This document shows positions 28,201-40,500 of a stretch of DNA of 64,000 bases, piece after piece. The translations under genes were made by a program, and so were the position numbers. The stretch comes from Lunularia cruciata (lineage: Eukaryota; Streptophyta; Marchantiopsida; Lunulariales; Lunulariaceae). The stretch covers positions 37,982,243-38,046,242 of the forward strand of contig OX419761.1 in NCBI GenBank assembly GCA_948567375.1. The letters are read 5' to 3'. The notes beneath the pieces were generated by a model. It was given only the letters and a program-made list of their open reading frames with translations, had not been told where the DNA came from and did no database searches. How positions within the stretch are numbered: position 1 is the stretch's first letter; each line of letters opens with the position of its first letter.

Positions 28201-29824
28201 GTTCACGCATTTTCCGTTTAGATGTGCTGTAGAAACTTCAAGCATCATTGTGCTCTGTTAGAATTACTTGTATAAGTGTCCGACAACCCCCCGGACGTCG
28301 TGCCGTGTAATTGGCCTCACATGAATTAGTAAATGTATGCGAAGTTGTAGCGTGTTATGGTCAACACATCAACGAGACGAAAATGGTCTCTTGACGTGTT
28401 GCAGAGAAGATTGGGCTTCGTCATTTGTGTTTGATTGTATACATCAGTGGGTCCCTCATCTGTTGCTGTGGGAAAGTTGTTGCGTATTTTCCACTGTAAA
28501 TTTCATCGTCCGTTAGTGCGCCATCCGTTATGTTGAGTGAACAGAGGTTCAGTCGAGGAAGTCACTGATGACCATATGCTTCATCGACCTAGGCTACAGA
28601 TGCCAGCAAGAAAATCACGGAGTCTGGAAATCAAGTCTAGGAGGTATGGAGGTAATCAATCTAAGAGCGCTTTGTACTCATGGGTTGAAAGCCAGCATGA
28701 TCAATGACCATTGGCGCATGATAGACGACGTCTCCTGTCCTGATATATATACTTACGTAAAAACCTTCAGGACAACATACAGGCGCTTGCGACAATGTCT
28801 TTCCGACCATAACTAGAACTGAGGCATTACTAACAAGGTAAGTATCCATGAGGGCGTTTATTTTTCTCTACTTCTCTGTTTCCTATCTTAGGTGTGACGA
28901 AAGGAGTGTCCGACAGTGTAATACGCTGACCAACATAGGGAATCTAGGATGTGTACCCCATTCGCGTACTGATTGGGAAATGAGTCCTGGCGTGTGCAGG
29001 GTAATGTGTATACCTGCCACAGTATGTATTCATTCATGCGTCCACAAGCCCGCGTATCCTCCACGACGAGAGATCCTGACAGTAACTCTAGTCGGGAGAG
29101 AAATAGAGCCTTATAAGGAAGCATTATGCACATCATATGTAGTTGAGAGTACTAAGGTTGCTAATATGTCGGCCGAATTTTAGTGGATCTTGGAAACGTC
29201 GGGGGTGCTGAACTGGTTATTTCTAAGATGGAGAGGCATTCAGTGATTGTTTACTGTTCACGAAAGCAACCAGCAACGAAGAAAGGGGGATCCGCGTAGG
29301 AAAACAAGAAGGATGGGAAGGAAGGACCTTTTGTTTTACTTCTGATGTGACCACTAACGTGAAAAGATCTTCTACTTCGTCGCACTCACCTATCAACTAC
29401 GCATTACACGGAATTGTGTTCAACTTCCCATTCGACGTCCTACTGGACTTTCACACGCAGATTATTGACAACCCAAAGCTGAAGCTCTAGGATTGTGTAC
29501 ACAAGCTGCCAGTAAACATATGGGCGTAAACCTACGACTGGGAATGGGTTTCGATTCAGAGTTCGTGTTATAGTATATGTGATAGTTCCGCGCCAGTCAA
29601 CGTCCGAACCCCAAGTCGTGGCAGCTGGTAGTTAATTTGGCTGCACGAAACCATATCATTACAGAGAATGCAGATTCGCATCTTTTGCATCATTGGTAGT
29701 TCACCAGCAGATTAGAGCTGAAAATAGAAAGCAAGATAATTTGGCTTATCTGGATAAATGACTCAAGGTTGGTTGAGGTGAAGACTAGCAATCAAAACCG
29801 TTCTTTAGACATTCTTACAACACG
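28201..29824. other. Noncoding part of copy B
   Basis: This is collinear with 13112-14718 of copy A. No gene was recognised, and the open frames that overlap the corresponding ones in A are broken by indels. Confidence 0.5.
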
Positions 29825-29956
29825 CAGCAGCCACGGTAAGACAGAGGATGCAAGCGGTATCCCGAATGACTGGGCGTAAAGCGTCTGTAGGTGGCTTTTT
29901 AAGTCCGCCGTCAAGTCCCAGGGCTCAACCCTGGACAGGCGGTGGGAACTACCAAG
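29825..29956 (+). pseudogene. Nuclear fragment of plastid 16S rRNA (NUPT)
   Basis: The sequence starts with the universal 530-loop block CAGCAGCCACGGTAA and continues through GGGCGTAAAGCGTCTGTAGG, TTTTTAAGTCCGCCGTCAAG and GGGCTCAACCCTGGACAGGC to ACTACCAAG. This is the plastid rather than mitochondrial or bacterial form. A few substitutions (GCGGTATCCCGAATGAC) suggest age. It is exactly flanked by sequence matching copy A at 14718 on the left and 16200 on the right, so it replaced about 1.5 kb there. It is too short to be an rRNA gene. Confidence 0.92.
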
Positions 29957-30976
29957 GTGCTCCTGGGCGTCAAGGATGTGCACTTTAGTCCGAGAGATAA
30001 AGTGAGAGAGATCACCCCGATGCTCTTGGCGGCGATGGAACCTAGCTGGAGTTGTAAGATTAGTTTGATCACTGTGCTCCTCGATAGAAACCCTGACGCG
30101 ATCAACGACAAGGTAGGGAGGTTTAAAGCCACAGACGCCCTGAAGACCTATCGGAAAGAAAGTTGTAATCACAAGGATTTCAACGCCGCCATCTTCAACA
30201 CGCTTAGATGCCTTCCAATAGACCTAGCATGGAGAAGGTCAGGCCAATGTCCAGTTGGAAGCTACCGCACATCAAGTGGTAGTAATGGTGAAGACGAGCG
30301 GAAACTGGGACTTGTCTTAGACATGCTTGAACAGCATCCATGTAATGCCAATGTGATGACCGCGCTTAACGAGCAAATGAAAGTGGCAAATGATTCAGTG
30401 AACGTGGATCTTGTGACGGCCACACTTTTAGGGGCTGTAACTTTCAGCACATTCCTGGAACCACCGGTTGGCAACGACCGATTCCAGATTACCGAAGTCG
30501 ACCGGTGCGATTATTCTGGTCATTCAACGCGCTATCATTTTATTGGGTCATGTACACTATATTGCGATGTCTTGCTAGAACTGTGTTAACTGTGTGAGCA
30601 GTTCACTTCCCACACACTTGGAAACGTTACAACGGGTTTGTGATGTCATGCATTTAATGATCTGTGTTGCATTTGGGACGGGAGCCTGTGCGACCATAGC
30701 CTACGGTAACCTGCCTCCTGGAAGTTCGGACCACAATATATGGTTGGCGTGCACATGCCTGGACTTGTGCTTGTGTTCTCCTATGCCCTCTTCTCTGTTT
30801 ATAGGATCATGTCGTTCACAAACAGAAAGAGCACCTTGTTCACCAAAAGCGATTTCATCTTGTTTTCCTTGTTTCCAGTCGTATTTCCCGTTTCACTAGA
30901 TTTGTACGAGGCTGTTATTATAGGGCTAGGGTCTACAGACACGAACGCTTATACTTCGACCAACCCAATAGCCTGA
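29937..30976 (+). pseudogene. Ankyrin-PGG gene, copy B, 5'-truncated and fused to plastid rRNA
   Basis: An open frame of 215 codons ends at 30589. Its first codons are read from the rRNA filler, then it continues as VLLGVKDVHFSPRDKVREIT, LDRNPDAINDK and LGLVLDMLEQHP, to a PGG-type segment (VDLVTATLLGAVTFSTFLEP). After the stop, hydrophobic segments continue in other frames (MHLMICVAFGTGACATIAYG near 30650; GLVLVFSYALFSVYRI near 30755; FILFSLFPVVFPVSLDL near 30855), the expected membrane helices of a PGG domain. The ankyrin repeats present in copy A are gone, and a ~500-bp internal deletion relative to A joins two coding blocks in frame near 30166. It shows what copy A lost at its own 3' end. 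Confidence 0.75.
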
Positions 30977-33290
30977 GGTTTCTAGTATTTCAATTGTGCA
31001 TAGCATTTGCATTAACCGTGTACGTTTTGGTAAAAGCTTCGGATAGTTGGGGGACTCACGTAGGTCATTTTTATGCATGACCGTTCAATAAGTCAACGCA
31101 GTTCAGAACCATCCCTCAAAACCCGTCTATTTCCATTTTCAACATAAATAATAGTATCTTGCGATCGGGATTCCCCACGAGACAAATCGTACTTTGTGTT
31201 TTCTAAGTACTGGGTCAAATACTTATAATATATTTTATTATATATTTAAATCAACTTTTTAAAGTACAAGAAGAATACAACGATCACGTCCTTTACGATT
31301 TGACTTTGAAACGGATTAGCATTTTACATGACTTGGAGATCCGTTTGTCATCTCTGGTACGTAAACGTTAACCGAACAGGTGAGATCAGATAAGCACATG
31401 AGTCAGGCAACAACGACGACCAAGCAAATATGCTCGGTCTTCGCCGAGAATCTCAGTGTAAATAACTTCTCTATTGACATCTCATTCATAATCGAGAGAA
31501 AGAGCAGACCGCGTAGCAAACACAAAGGGAAGACCCATCAAAACCGTACAAAGGAGAGACGAAAGAGGTAAATCCAGGTTCGTTCTTTTTGCAACTAAAA
31601 TAAATATATATCTTTGCAAACGTACAAGGCTATGTATGACTGGCGCTTCGGCTATAATCATCCCGAATCACTTGTATGGGCAAAGCACTGTTAGGTTGTG
31701 TAAAGTGCACCAATATCCAATACAGTAATTCCTGCCGAGCACTTATAGGGCCCTGATCTTGGGACAACTCAATAGAGTCTTTTAGAAAAGCTATTTACAC
31801 TTACATATTAGTTTTATAATCTGATAAGATCAACTTTGCTGAGCTGATGACGAAGTGTAAATGGCTGTTGGAAATTCAAATTGAAGTGACCGTCCGAGTG
31901 AACTTTCTGGGCATGTTCGGAAAAATATAGTCGTACCCCCTTATCGATAACCCTCGGGAGACCCTGAGCCTTGCGCAGAATCAGGGATTGCACCCCCGAG
32001 AACTACAATCGATAACGAACAAGCGCATAACAAGGCAATGATTAAACAAAGAAAACAGTACCAGTTCCCAGAGAGACCTCTTACAAATGGGTACAGATGT
32101 GTTTGGCACGCCATGAGAAATCGATTGCATGATCACTTTTACCACTTTGGATATATGCACACACCATACAAATGTGTACTTTGCACCTATCGAGATTATG
32201 TAGCGAGACAGGAGAACGGGTTTTGTGCACTTACCCAAGTATGAAAAGTTTTCACTTTAAGAGGGCATTTTCTACCACTGGCAAACCTTGCAGATAACGA
32301 ATGTTGTCAATACACTGGTGCTACTGTCCTACTTGAAGTTTGTGCGTCTTAGTGTCCTAGGAGATCAAATGATATCCTCATGGCAGGACGTCATACGAAC
32401 ACCTCAACCTGTCACATTCCGAGGAGAAGAATCAGAAGGAGAATGAGGCGTATTCAAGAGGACAGTAACAATAAGCGAAGTCAAAGTGAAGTGTACGACA
32501 GTTTTTCTTAAACTTTTCCAATCAGAAGTCAACTCTTCCGAACATTTCTGTTCAGAAGTGTTGACTTTAAGCAACATTCGTATGTCCATCTCTCGTCATC
32601 ATGAAAATATATTACTGTACTCTGCAATTCCAGACTCCTTCTGTCATAATCAAGCAAGCAAACCACATGGGCGACTTGGGAACCATCGGACGGTACGCGG
32701 AAGGTGAGAGGGTAGGAGGAATGCGCCTGAGAGGAATATAGATGTGCATGCGCTAAAACTATGCGTTCCTAACATCTTGCAATTGATGTCAACGTTTATG
32801 ATTTATATCTAGGAACCCGTCAACTCTATAAGATGAAAGATTGCTTAGGTCGTTGACTGCCTCTCAACCTGCGAAGTATAGAAGGCGTTCAGAGAATAAA
32901 ATATGCATTTTCTCGGTTATGTTTCGAACATGTTCACTACGCGCTAATTTTCTCCACAGAGAATCTGGAAGTTGAAAGAGGAATAGAGCGAAAAGCATAT
33001 GTTTTCCCGGCTACGGCCGGCACAGGCACTAGACTATAAGGAGAGGTGCTACGCACTTTGTGGTCCCGGAAGGTACGAGAACCGATACATGAGCGTGTCC
33101 GTAGTCTTTATGAGAATAGTTGAGAAAAAAAGGCAAGAGTGGCCCGAGGGTCCCTGACTGTCTTGAAAGGTTTATTCCCTTGGGGCACGAGACTAAAGAG
33201 AGAGGTGCTACGCCGTTCTGGGAAAGAAGGCCTTGGTCTTTTGGTTTATCGAACGCCACAAAACTAAAATACTGGCCAACAAAAGTAAAC
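30977..33290. other. End of copy B and flanking noncoding DNA
   Basis: An AT-rich patch lies near 31220-31260. Bases 31700-32490 and 32530-32830 match copy A noncoding sequence. From 32846 to 33290 nothing is recognised beyond a short direct repeat (GAGAGGTGCTACGC near 33040 and 33202). No coding exon or RNA gene was identified. Confidence 0.45.
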
Positions 33291-33293
33291 GTT

Positions 33294-33671
33294 AACTAAA
33301 CATGTAGCTTGTAGCCAGATGAAAATTCTTTTATCACGAAAAGGAGAAAGGCTTGGTAAAACCATCTTATCCACTTTAACATTTAGCTTGTAGCCAAATG
33401 TCATGACAAAATCCTAATCTAAAAGATAACGTGTGCATTAGCACTGCCTTTCTATCCAACTCCAGTTATTTCACAAAAAAAGAGAGTTTGGCTTCTATAA
33501 ACTTTATAGATTTAAGAACTTCATAAAATCTGGCCGCCACCAAATTGGTTTTTTTTCGCTTCACGATCGCATATGAAATCTCCCTTTAAAGTGGATAAGA
33601 TGGTTTTACCAAGCCTTTCCCCTTTTCGTGATAAAAGAATCTACATTTGGCTGCAAGCTACATGTTTAGTT
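33294..33671. mobile_element. Inverted-repeat (foldback/MITE-like) element with 86-bp arms
   Basis: Arms 33294-33379 (AACTAAACATGTAGCTTG...) and 33586-33671 are reverse complements with only a handful of mismatches, separated by 206 bp of noncoding sequence that contains a further part-copy (TTTAGCTTGTAGCCAAATGT). Length, AT content and absence of coding sequence suit a MITE or the ends of a deleted DNA transposon. No convincing target duplication was seen directly beside the arms, so the family is unknown. Confidence 0.7.
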
Positions 33672-35895
33672 CGCGTCTTTCGCCTTAAAGCCTAATTTCA
33701 CATAAGAAGAGCCACAGAAAACATTGTAGTAAGCATTAAAATAATACTGGAAAAAATATATATATTAAAATAAAAATTTCACCTCATTATAAGATAACTC
33801 AAGTGCTCTCCGAACGAATAAGCACGTCACCGCGCTACATCTTACTAATTCGATTTACTTTGGACTACTTCTTGAGTTCAGCTGGGCGAGTATTCCAGTT
33901 CCTGAGTGGTCACCTAGAAAGAAAGCGTGTCACTATGCGCGTAGCGTTTTCTTTCTGCCCCAAAGATATTTTGTTAGGTTCTAAAGTCAAAGAAGGCGAT
34001 AGCGTGTGGTAATAAGGACTAGTTGATGATGATGCACGTGGCTTTGTCATGTAGCTAATATGCCAAGAAAGTCTTCCCAGGATTAGGATTCTCGTCGGGT
34101 TTCAAATAAATAAAAGAAATAAATATAAAATAAAAAGAAATAAATATAAAGAAATAAATTTAAAATTTAGAATATTAAAATATAATAGAATTCTAAAATA
34201 AATTATTTAAAATTTAAAATATTTTATTTAAAATAATATTAATTAAAGTGGGTAGAAATTTTGAAAAATTTAATGATAAAAAATATTATTTAACATTTTA
34301 GATATATTTTTTAAAAATATTAAAAATTTATCATACCTAAAAAAAATGAGAAAAAAACATCGATCTTATCGGTGAGAAACATCTACCCAACAATACCTAC
34401 CAACACTAAAGATTGTAAAAACCCATTTGGCTTTACAATGGGGGTTTTCAGCTTTAAGAAAATACCTACCAACACTATAGATTGTAAAACCCTTCTGGCT
34501 TTACAACGGGAGTTTTCAACTTTAAAAAATAAGGAATCGCTACGGGAGTCCACTTTTCCCAAAAAGATTTGTGTTAGTCCCCGCAGCCCCATAACCATTT
34601 TGACGGAACCCCATAGAGAAAACGAATATGAAATTGAAGACTCTCATAAAGAGTCTTTACGCGGTCTAAGCTTCATTTTTGAGACCTTTCAAAATCTAAT
34701 TTAATTGTGCAAATTAATGTGCATTGTAATCAAGATTGCCTTCTTGTCATTTGACAAATTGATTGTTTTGAAGGATAGTGCACACAATGGATGGTTATAT
34801 GCCATTATTCTTGTGTGACAAATTGAAATCTTGTTTGGTGAATTGATTCTTGCTTAAATGTTTTCTTTCAAATTCAAGGATCTTGTGCAGTGCCTGCATT
34901 TCTACCCATACAATAAAAGCATGGATTCCTCTTCTTCTCCCACAAATATTCTATCTCCTTCTTCTTCCGCTCTAATCATCCTTATTCGTTCTACTCAATA
35001 CTCCACTCCATTCTGCAATGTTCTCGCACAGAGGAGATTATAACCTATTAAAACGTCACCTTGATTTGATTGAATATACCGGGCAAATATCATGGATCTT
35101 CAAGGTCCATTTGGGAATGCTACACCTTAAGGTACATAGCTTGGTATGGTTTACAGCACTAGAGGACCACTTGACTTCCATTTTCTTGTTTAATCGTTTG
35201 AATAAATCAAGTAGGATAAATCATTGCAAATGGAAGAAAGCAAGGACATTTAGAAAAAGCTGGATATAGAAGCCCTTGTCATCTAAGAAGACATTGAGTC
35301 CTGCTGTCTAGGAAGACACTTTACTCCAACAATGATCCTTAAATTTTCCATTATACACTCATATATGGCGGTAAAATCTCACTAAGATAACCTTGCCAAA
35401 TTATCATGGGTTGATCATCATGCATGGATGCATTTGCAAACGATAGGTTTGCAAGAATTTAGGGCAAGAAAAAACTATTCATAGTAGCAACTATAGACAA
35501 ATTTAGATGCAAGGGTTACACCTTTGTTGGAGTTCCAAATTGGAACTTCCACAAGGAAAACCTAGATGTTAGTCAACAATACTCATAGAGCAATGTGGTC
35601 GGCTATGAGACTTTGTCATAGTTTAGTCCCTTTAAACGGATGATAAGGCACAAGACAATTCTGTCTTTAATTGTTATTTTTCTAGAAAGTAGAAGATAGG
35701 TAAAGCATTCTCAAAAGCTTATAGTAGCCATCATAAGCAAGAATGTAAATGATATTGAAAATTGAGAGTTTATTCTCTAATTGAGTTGGGCATATGTTCT
35801 ACAATTCCAACAACTTTGATCCTTGAAGTTCAACTCAAACAAAAGAAGGATTGGAAAATAATTATGATGGTAAGTCAAGATGGCCATGTAGATTA
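33672..35895. other. AT-rich and repetitive noncoding region
   Basis: Bases 34100-34340 are almost pure A/T. The open frames at 34858-35269 and around 35762 have no recognisable domain. The right end adjoins the LTR at 35896. No gene is called. Confidence 0.45.
34393..34527. repeat. Tandem repeat, ~67-bp unit, two copies
   Basis: Units near 34393-34460 and 34461-34527 share AATACCTACCAACACTA(A/T)AG, ATTGTAAAACCC, GGCTTTACAA(T/C)GG and GTTTTCA(G/A)CTTTAA. A related tail, TTTAAAAAATAAGGAA, recurs near 46889, so this is part of a dispersed repeat. Confidence 0.75.
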
Positions 35896-36366
35896 TGTGG
35901 AAAAGACCAAGACCAAGGAGAGAAATAGGAGAATAGAAGACTGTAGTGGAAACTACGGTCACGTTGGGATACTTGAATGAGTGAAACTCCAAATGCCTAA
36001 CATGAGCTTAGGCTTTGGTATTGATAGAGAAGTATACAAGGCTCTAAGCTTCCTAAAAGCCTACTAATTGGAGTGCAAGCCAAGTTAATTGGAAAAATTC
36101 TTAAGAAATTTCCTTCTAGAAGCCACCTACTTGACATGCAAGCCAAACTAGCCAAGAAGCTTCCTTCTAGAAGCCACCTACTTGGCATGCAAGCTAAGCT
36201 AGCAAGGAAACTTCTCAAGAAGCTTCCTCCTTGGCATGCACATTACCCAACACTTGGAAGGCACTAAGTAGCTTCCTAGATGCCTTTAGAATATTTTTAG
36301 TTAATTTGGCCTATTTGCTTCTTTGTTAGTCTTGACTAACTCATCATTACGCTCCATATTGTTACA
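35896..36366 (-). repeat. Chromovirus-family LTR (copy 1)
   Basis: Read on the minus strand it starts TGTAACAATATGGAG, identical to the start of the LTR at 59973, preceded by a purine-rich GGTGGGAGAATA. It ends near TTTTCCACA. The U3 part contains repeated AAGCTTCCTTCTAGAAGCCA units (36100-36240). Confidence 0.8.
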
Positions 36367-39055
36367 TATTCTCCCACCGCTAGTTGATGTGTCCTCATCA
36401 CCATTTTTTTGAGTATATACATCATTATACAACATACATCACTGTCAACATCACACATTATAGAATCACAACTCACATATAAGTCATACATGGAATCTAA
36501 AGTGCCACAATAATCAATTTGTTCACACAACTTGAATCACACTCAATCAGATCAGTACTTGATCTATCACTCAATAATTTTCAAACAATTGGGTACTAAT
36601 TACAGTCAAGCCACACCCACTCTAACTAAGAGAATCCAAGTGACGCTCATCAGCCTCTGTCCGCCATAGCCAAGAACTCAAAAGCTCAACATTAGAGAAG
36701 TGAGCTTTTTGGAGTTGCAGTTCAAAAGTATACCCCTTGGTCTCCAATCCTAATGGTCATGCTGATGGCACATCCAATGGTGCAAATGATACAAGTGGTA
36801 GTGAGCCCTACCATCAGTACCCCAAACACAAAAACTGACCATCAACAAGTAGTCTATGAGTAACTACCAAAATACTCCTGACTTCAAACACTACTACTCT
36901 AGAGTCCAAACAATCTATGTGTGATGCTACAAATGGTGTGATAGTTGTCGTGCGTTTATACATCACTACACAACATACATTGTTATCAAGATCACACACA
37001 ATAGAAACTCAACTCACACATAAGTCATACATGGACTCTAAAGTGCTACAATTTCCCCCTAGTTGGCATTTAAGTCCCTGTAACTCCAGATAGCTATCTA
37101 CTCCAAGTATATGGTATACCTTATGGTGGGAAAAAGATCAGGAGACCGAGTGCTATCTAGCCCTATTGTTAGTCGCCTATCTGCAATCTATACCATATAA
37201 AGGATGAACTAGCTATAATTCAAGTACATCTAGGACATAAACAATGTCCTTGAGGAAACACCATGAGAGGAGTCAAGCATGCCATATGCCATCTTCCCAA
37301 ACAACTATCACACACTAACCTAGTAGAAGCTCCACCAGAAGAGCCGTATAACATCAACCTCAAGCGTGCACACACAAATGACAAGCTTGGGTCCATAGTA
37401 CCATCAATGTTTGGGAGGTGGTATGGCATACGATTGTGCACATGATCCTTCCAAAAAACAACATCATGTCCTTCCAACACAAGGACTCAAAATGGTAAAA
37501 CCTCATGTACTCTCAAGATAATGTGGCCGATAGAAACATCAAGTGTCATTGGTGCTCTTTGCTAAAGGTATACATAATCATTTGGATGAAATCAATGGAT
37601 CGAGGGTCTATAACCTCCACCTCAAATGGTAGCACAATGTAAGGTATCCCTATGCTAAGCAATCACCAAGTTCTCAAAGGCCATCGACATCACTCTTCAA
37701 AAGATCTTTGCCCACTAAGAACATGCACTCATCCATACATTTGGATCATCCAAGTCCAAAACTACAATAACATCTTGATAAATAACTGTAGGTAATTTGG
37801 ATCTCATCCATAAAATAGAAAGTAAGGACAGAAGGATGCTAAGGAGGCTTGCCAGCTGAACCAATAGCCCATGGCCAACCAAGGTAATTGGATATCCTAA
37901 TCTCCCAAGTGGCCTCTTTGAAAACCATACTTCCATAATCCTCTCTTCACCATCTAAACCACTCTCTTTGCTAAGCCATCTGCCTCATGGTGATGTCGGG
38001 AGGTAGTATGATGATCAATCAAAGCCTTGTCACATAAGACCTAAAACTCCCCAAGAACGTTATACCTTGATTAGTCAAAACCTCAATTGGTGCACCAAAA
38101 TGACTAAGAACCCGATCCAAGAACAAGTAAGCCGTTCCTTCATTGGACTTGTTAGGAAGTGGCACCAACTCAATCCAAATGGAGAAGTGCTCCACTATCA
38201 CCACAACATACCAATGATGTCTCACAATCAACGGTAAAGGTCAAGCAAAGTCCAAACTCCAATGGTAACCCGACCCCATGATAGGTAATGGATGTAACTA
38301 TGGCATAGTAGCATTGAATGATGCTCTAACTTGGTCACAAAACCACACATCTAACAACAAATTGATGTACATTGGTTTGCATACCATGCCACCAATAATG
38401 ACTCTAGAGTAAGCGATATGTACGCTTTACTCCAAAATGTCCTAGCTCCTCATGAACATGATGGACCAACTATGGTCTCTAAGTTGGAAGTGGTATTACT
38501 CTCACTCTACCACCCACCTATCTGGGTTATTGAAGAACACAGTCTCTCTCCTTGGACCCAACGGTGCCACCTACAACACTAGTGTGAAGATAGTCCATCA
38601 TTAAGACATCATCATGAATGTCTCGCTGAACTATACCACCATCTCCACTCTCAAGATCTGTAACCTTAATAACTCATCTTGTATGCGTTGACCACCAAAG
38701 CCTCAAAAAATATATAGAGAAAGACATATGCATGCCAACTTGGCATCATCTCCTCATCTATCTCACCATGCCAACATGCTCCAGTCTGATCCTACTGGTT
38801 GGGACATGAGTTTCTACTCAACACATCTGCATCATGGTTCACCACTCCAGGTCTATGAATAACCATGAAATCATACTCCTATAAAATCAAAGTCCATTGT
38901 GCAAGCTTTCCTAAAAGTTTTTTGGACTCCATCAACCACTTCATTGACTGATGATCAATGATGAGAATAAACTAGTTACCAAATAGGTAACATCAGAAAT
39001 GTACTACTGCCCAAACTGCTGCAAGCCCTCTCTCTCAACATACAATCTTCTCCAA
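35896..39055 (-). mobile_element. Degenerate Ty3/gypsy remnant with compound 3' end (locus G1)
   Basis: On the minus strand, traces of RNase H (about 38880-39050) and an integrase core (YVVVIVEHFSIWIELVPLPN then APIEVLTNQGITFLG, 38231-38019) lead to an LTR-like repeat start (TGTAGCACTTTAGAGTCC) near 37050. A second chromovirus-type LTR follows at 36366-35896. The layout and sequence parallel locus G2 (50-53.3 kb), except that the chromodomain is deleted here. The upstream pol part is cut at about 39055, where a PIF/Harbinger remnant begins. All frames are broken. Confidence 0.8.
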
Positions 39056-39599
39056 AAATTGTGGTAAATTGAATTAAAGATTATAGCTAAAAATGGAAAA
39101 TTGACTCCCAAGCTTATAAAGTGTATACTAATTTACTGTTTGGAAGGTGGATGCACTCATACAAACTATGGTGCAGAAAGTAGCAATCTAGAGAGTTAAA
39201 AAATCCAAAGATTGGAAGTAACAATCCTTCCTCAAAATCCTCTACAATGTGCATGACCAATACACTTTGACTACTATCACCATTTACAGTAGCTACCTCT
39301 ACTCTCCAGTCATGCCCTGATTCAATTTTGGATGTAAACTGATGTTCTTCAATTCCCCAAAGGAATCTACAAATCCAAAATCCACTTGTATTTCCAAAAT
39401 TCTCATAAATTTGCACCTAAAAGTGGATCATCATAAAAAAGAAAAATTTGAAAACCAACAGAAATTTTATTTATATCATTCCAAATACAAAAATCCCCCA
39501 TTTTGACAATGAAATTTAGGACATATTTCTCCAACTTTAGTTCTGGTTCTTCATGGAATAGATGTGCATCCTCTATGATGTCATGACTTGCATTATACT

Positions 39600-40500
39600 C
39601 TAAAATTCCTCTTCCCATCAATCAATTCTAGTTATTAAAAAATTGTGTAATATGATACAAGCACTAATCCACTCTAGCAAATATGAATTCCTTCTTTTCT
39701 TATTCAACTGAAGTTGAATCTCCTTCAATGCATAACATCTTCCTTTTAGAATGCCAATACAATGGTCATTAGCAACTCTAGTATGTACTACACAATGGTT
39801 GAAGTATCCTTTGTCTTGCATTGGATGCACCTTGAAAGAGGGAACCATGTGGTTCATTGGAATGTAACATGAATCCCCCATAGAAACAGATGGTGCTCAT
39901 TGGACTTACAGTCACGTATGTGATTTAAATCCATCCACAAATGATATTTTCTCAAACATGTCATATTATGGCAAGATCCAAGCATCCTTGCACCCGACAA
40001 ACAAACATTCCAATGAGAAAAGAACTTTGCTTTTATTAACAACCATGAGTTTCACCCACAGACCTTCTAGTGACATTTAACTCCATCAAAATGAATTATT
40101 CTTCTCTTGTTGTCACACACAATCTGACCATTGATGGAGTAAGAGCCTTTCCTATTGAAGTAGACTTTGCCATCGACAGTGTGCCTTTGTGCCAAAGGAA
40201 ATAATACGCCATCAACTAATCCCACACATTTTGGAAATCCTTTCTTAGCAACTATGAAGGAAATCCTAGCCCTCTCCTCCACCCCGGGCCATTGCACTTC
40301 CTTGCCCAAAATGGATAAAATGGAGATGATTCCTCTCTCAATAAATAACATTGTGGCTCCTACACTAATACCCCAAAGGTTCATTCCCTTGGCAACACAA
40401 GCCTTGTTTCCATTGTGGCCAAATCTATCTATTGCACTAGCAACTTGGAGCCAAACAAGGGTCTGGTTTCTCCCTTTGACCTTTTAGTGAAACCTTTTAG
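39600..40500 (-). pseudogene. PIF/Harbinger-type transposase remnant (DDE_Tnp_4)
   Basis: Minus-strand frames 40384-40067 and 39881-39618 carry KGFPKCVGLVDGVLFPLAQR (first catalytic D in LVDG), YFNRKGSYSINGQIVCDN, GDSCYIPMNHMVPSF (second D) and CIGILKGRCYALKEIQLQLN. The third acidic residue before CIGILKGR is D where the family has E. The segment between frames has stops. Coding sequence upstream of 40500 and downstream of 39600 is not recognisable. Confidence 0.8.

Noticed and set aside
29825..29956. A functional 16S rRNA gene
   Set aside because: Only 132 bp of the central region is present, with substitutions, embedded in a nuclear duplicated block.
36073..36267. Lysine-rich open frames over the AAGCTTC repeat arrays (also 49912-50430)
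   Set aside because: They are readings of LTR U3 repeats; the K-L-rich sequence follows the DNA repeat unit and no gene structure is present.
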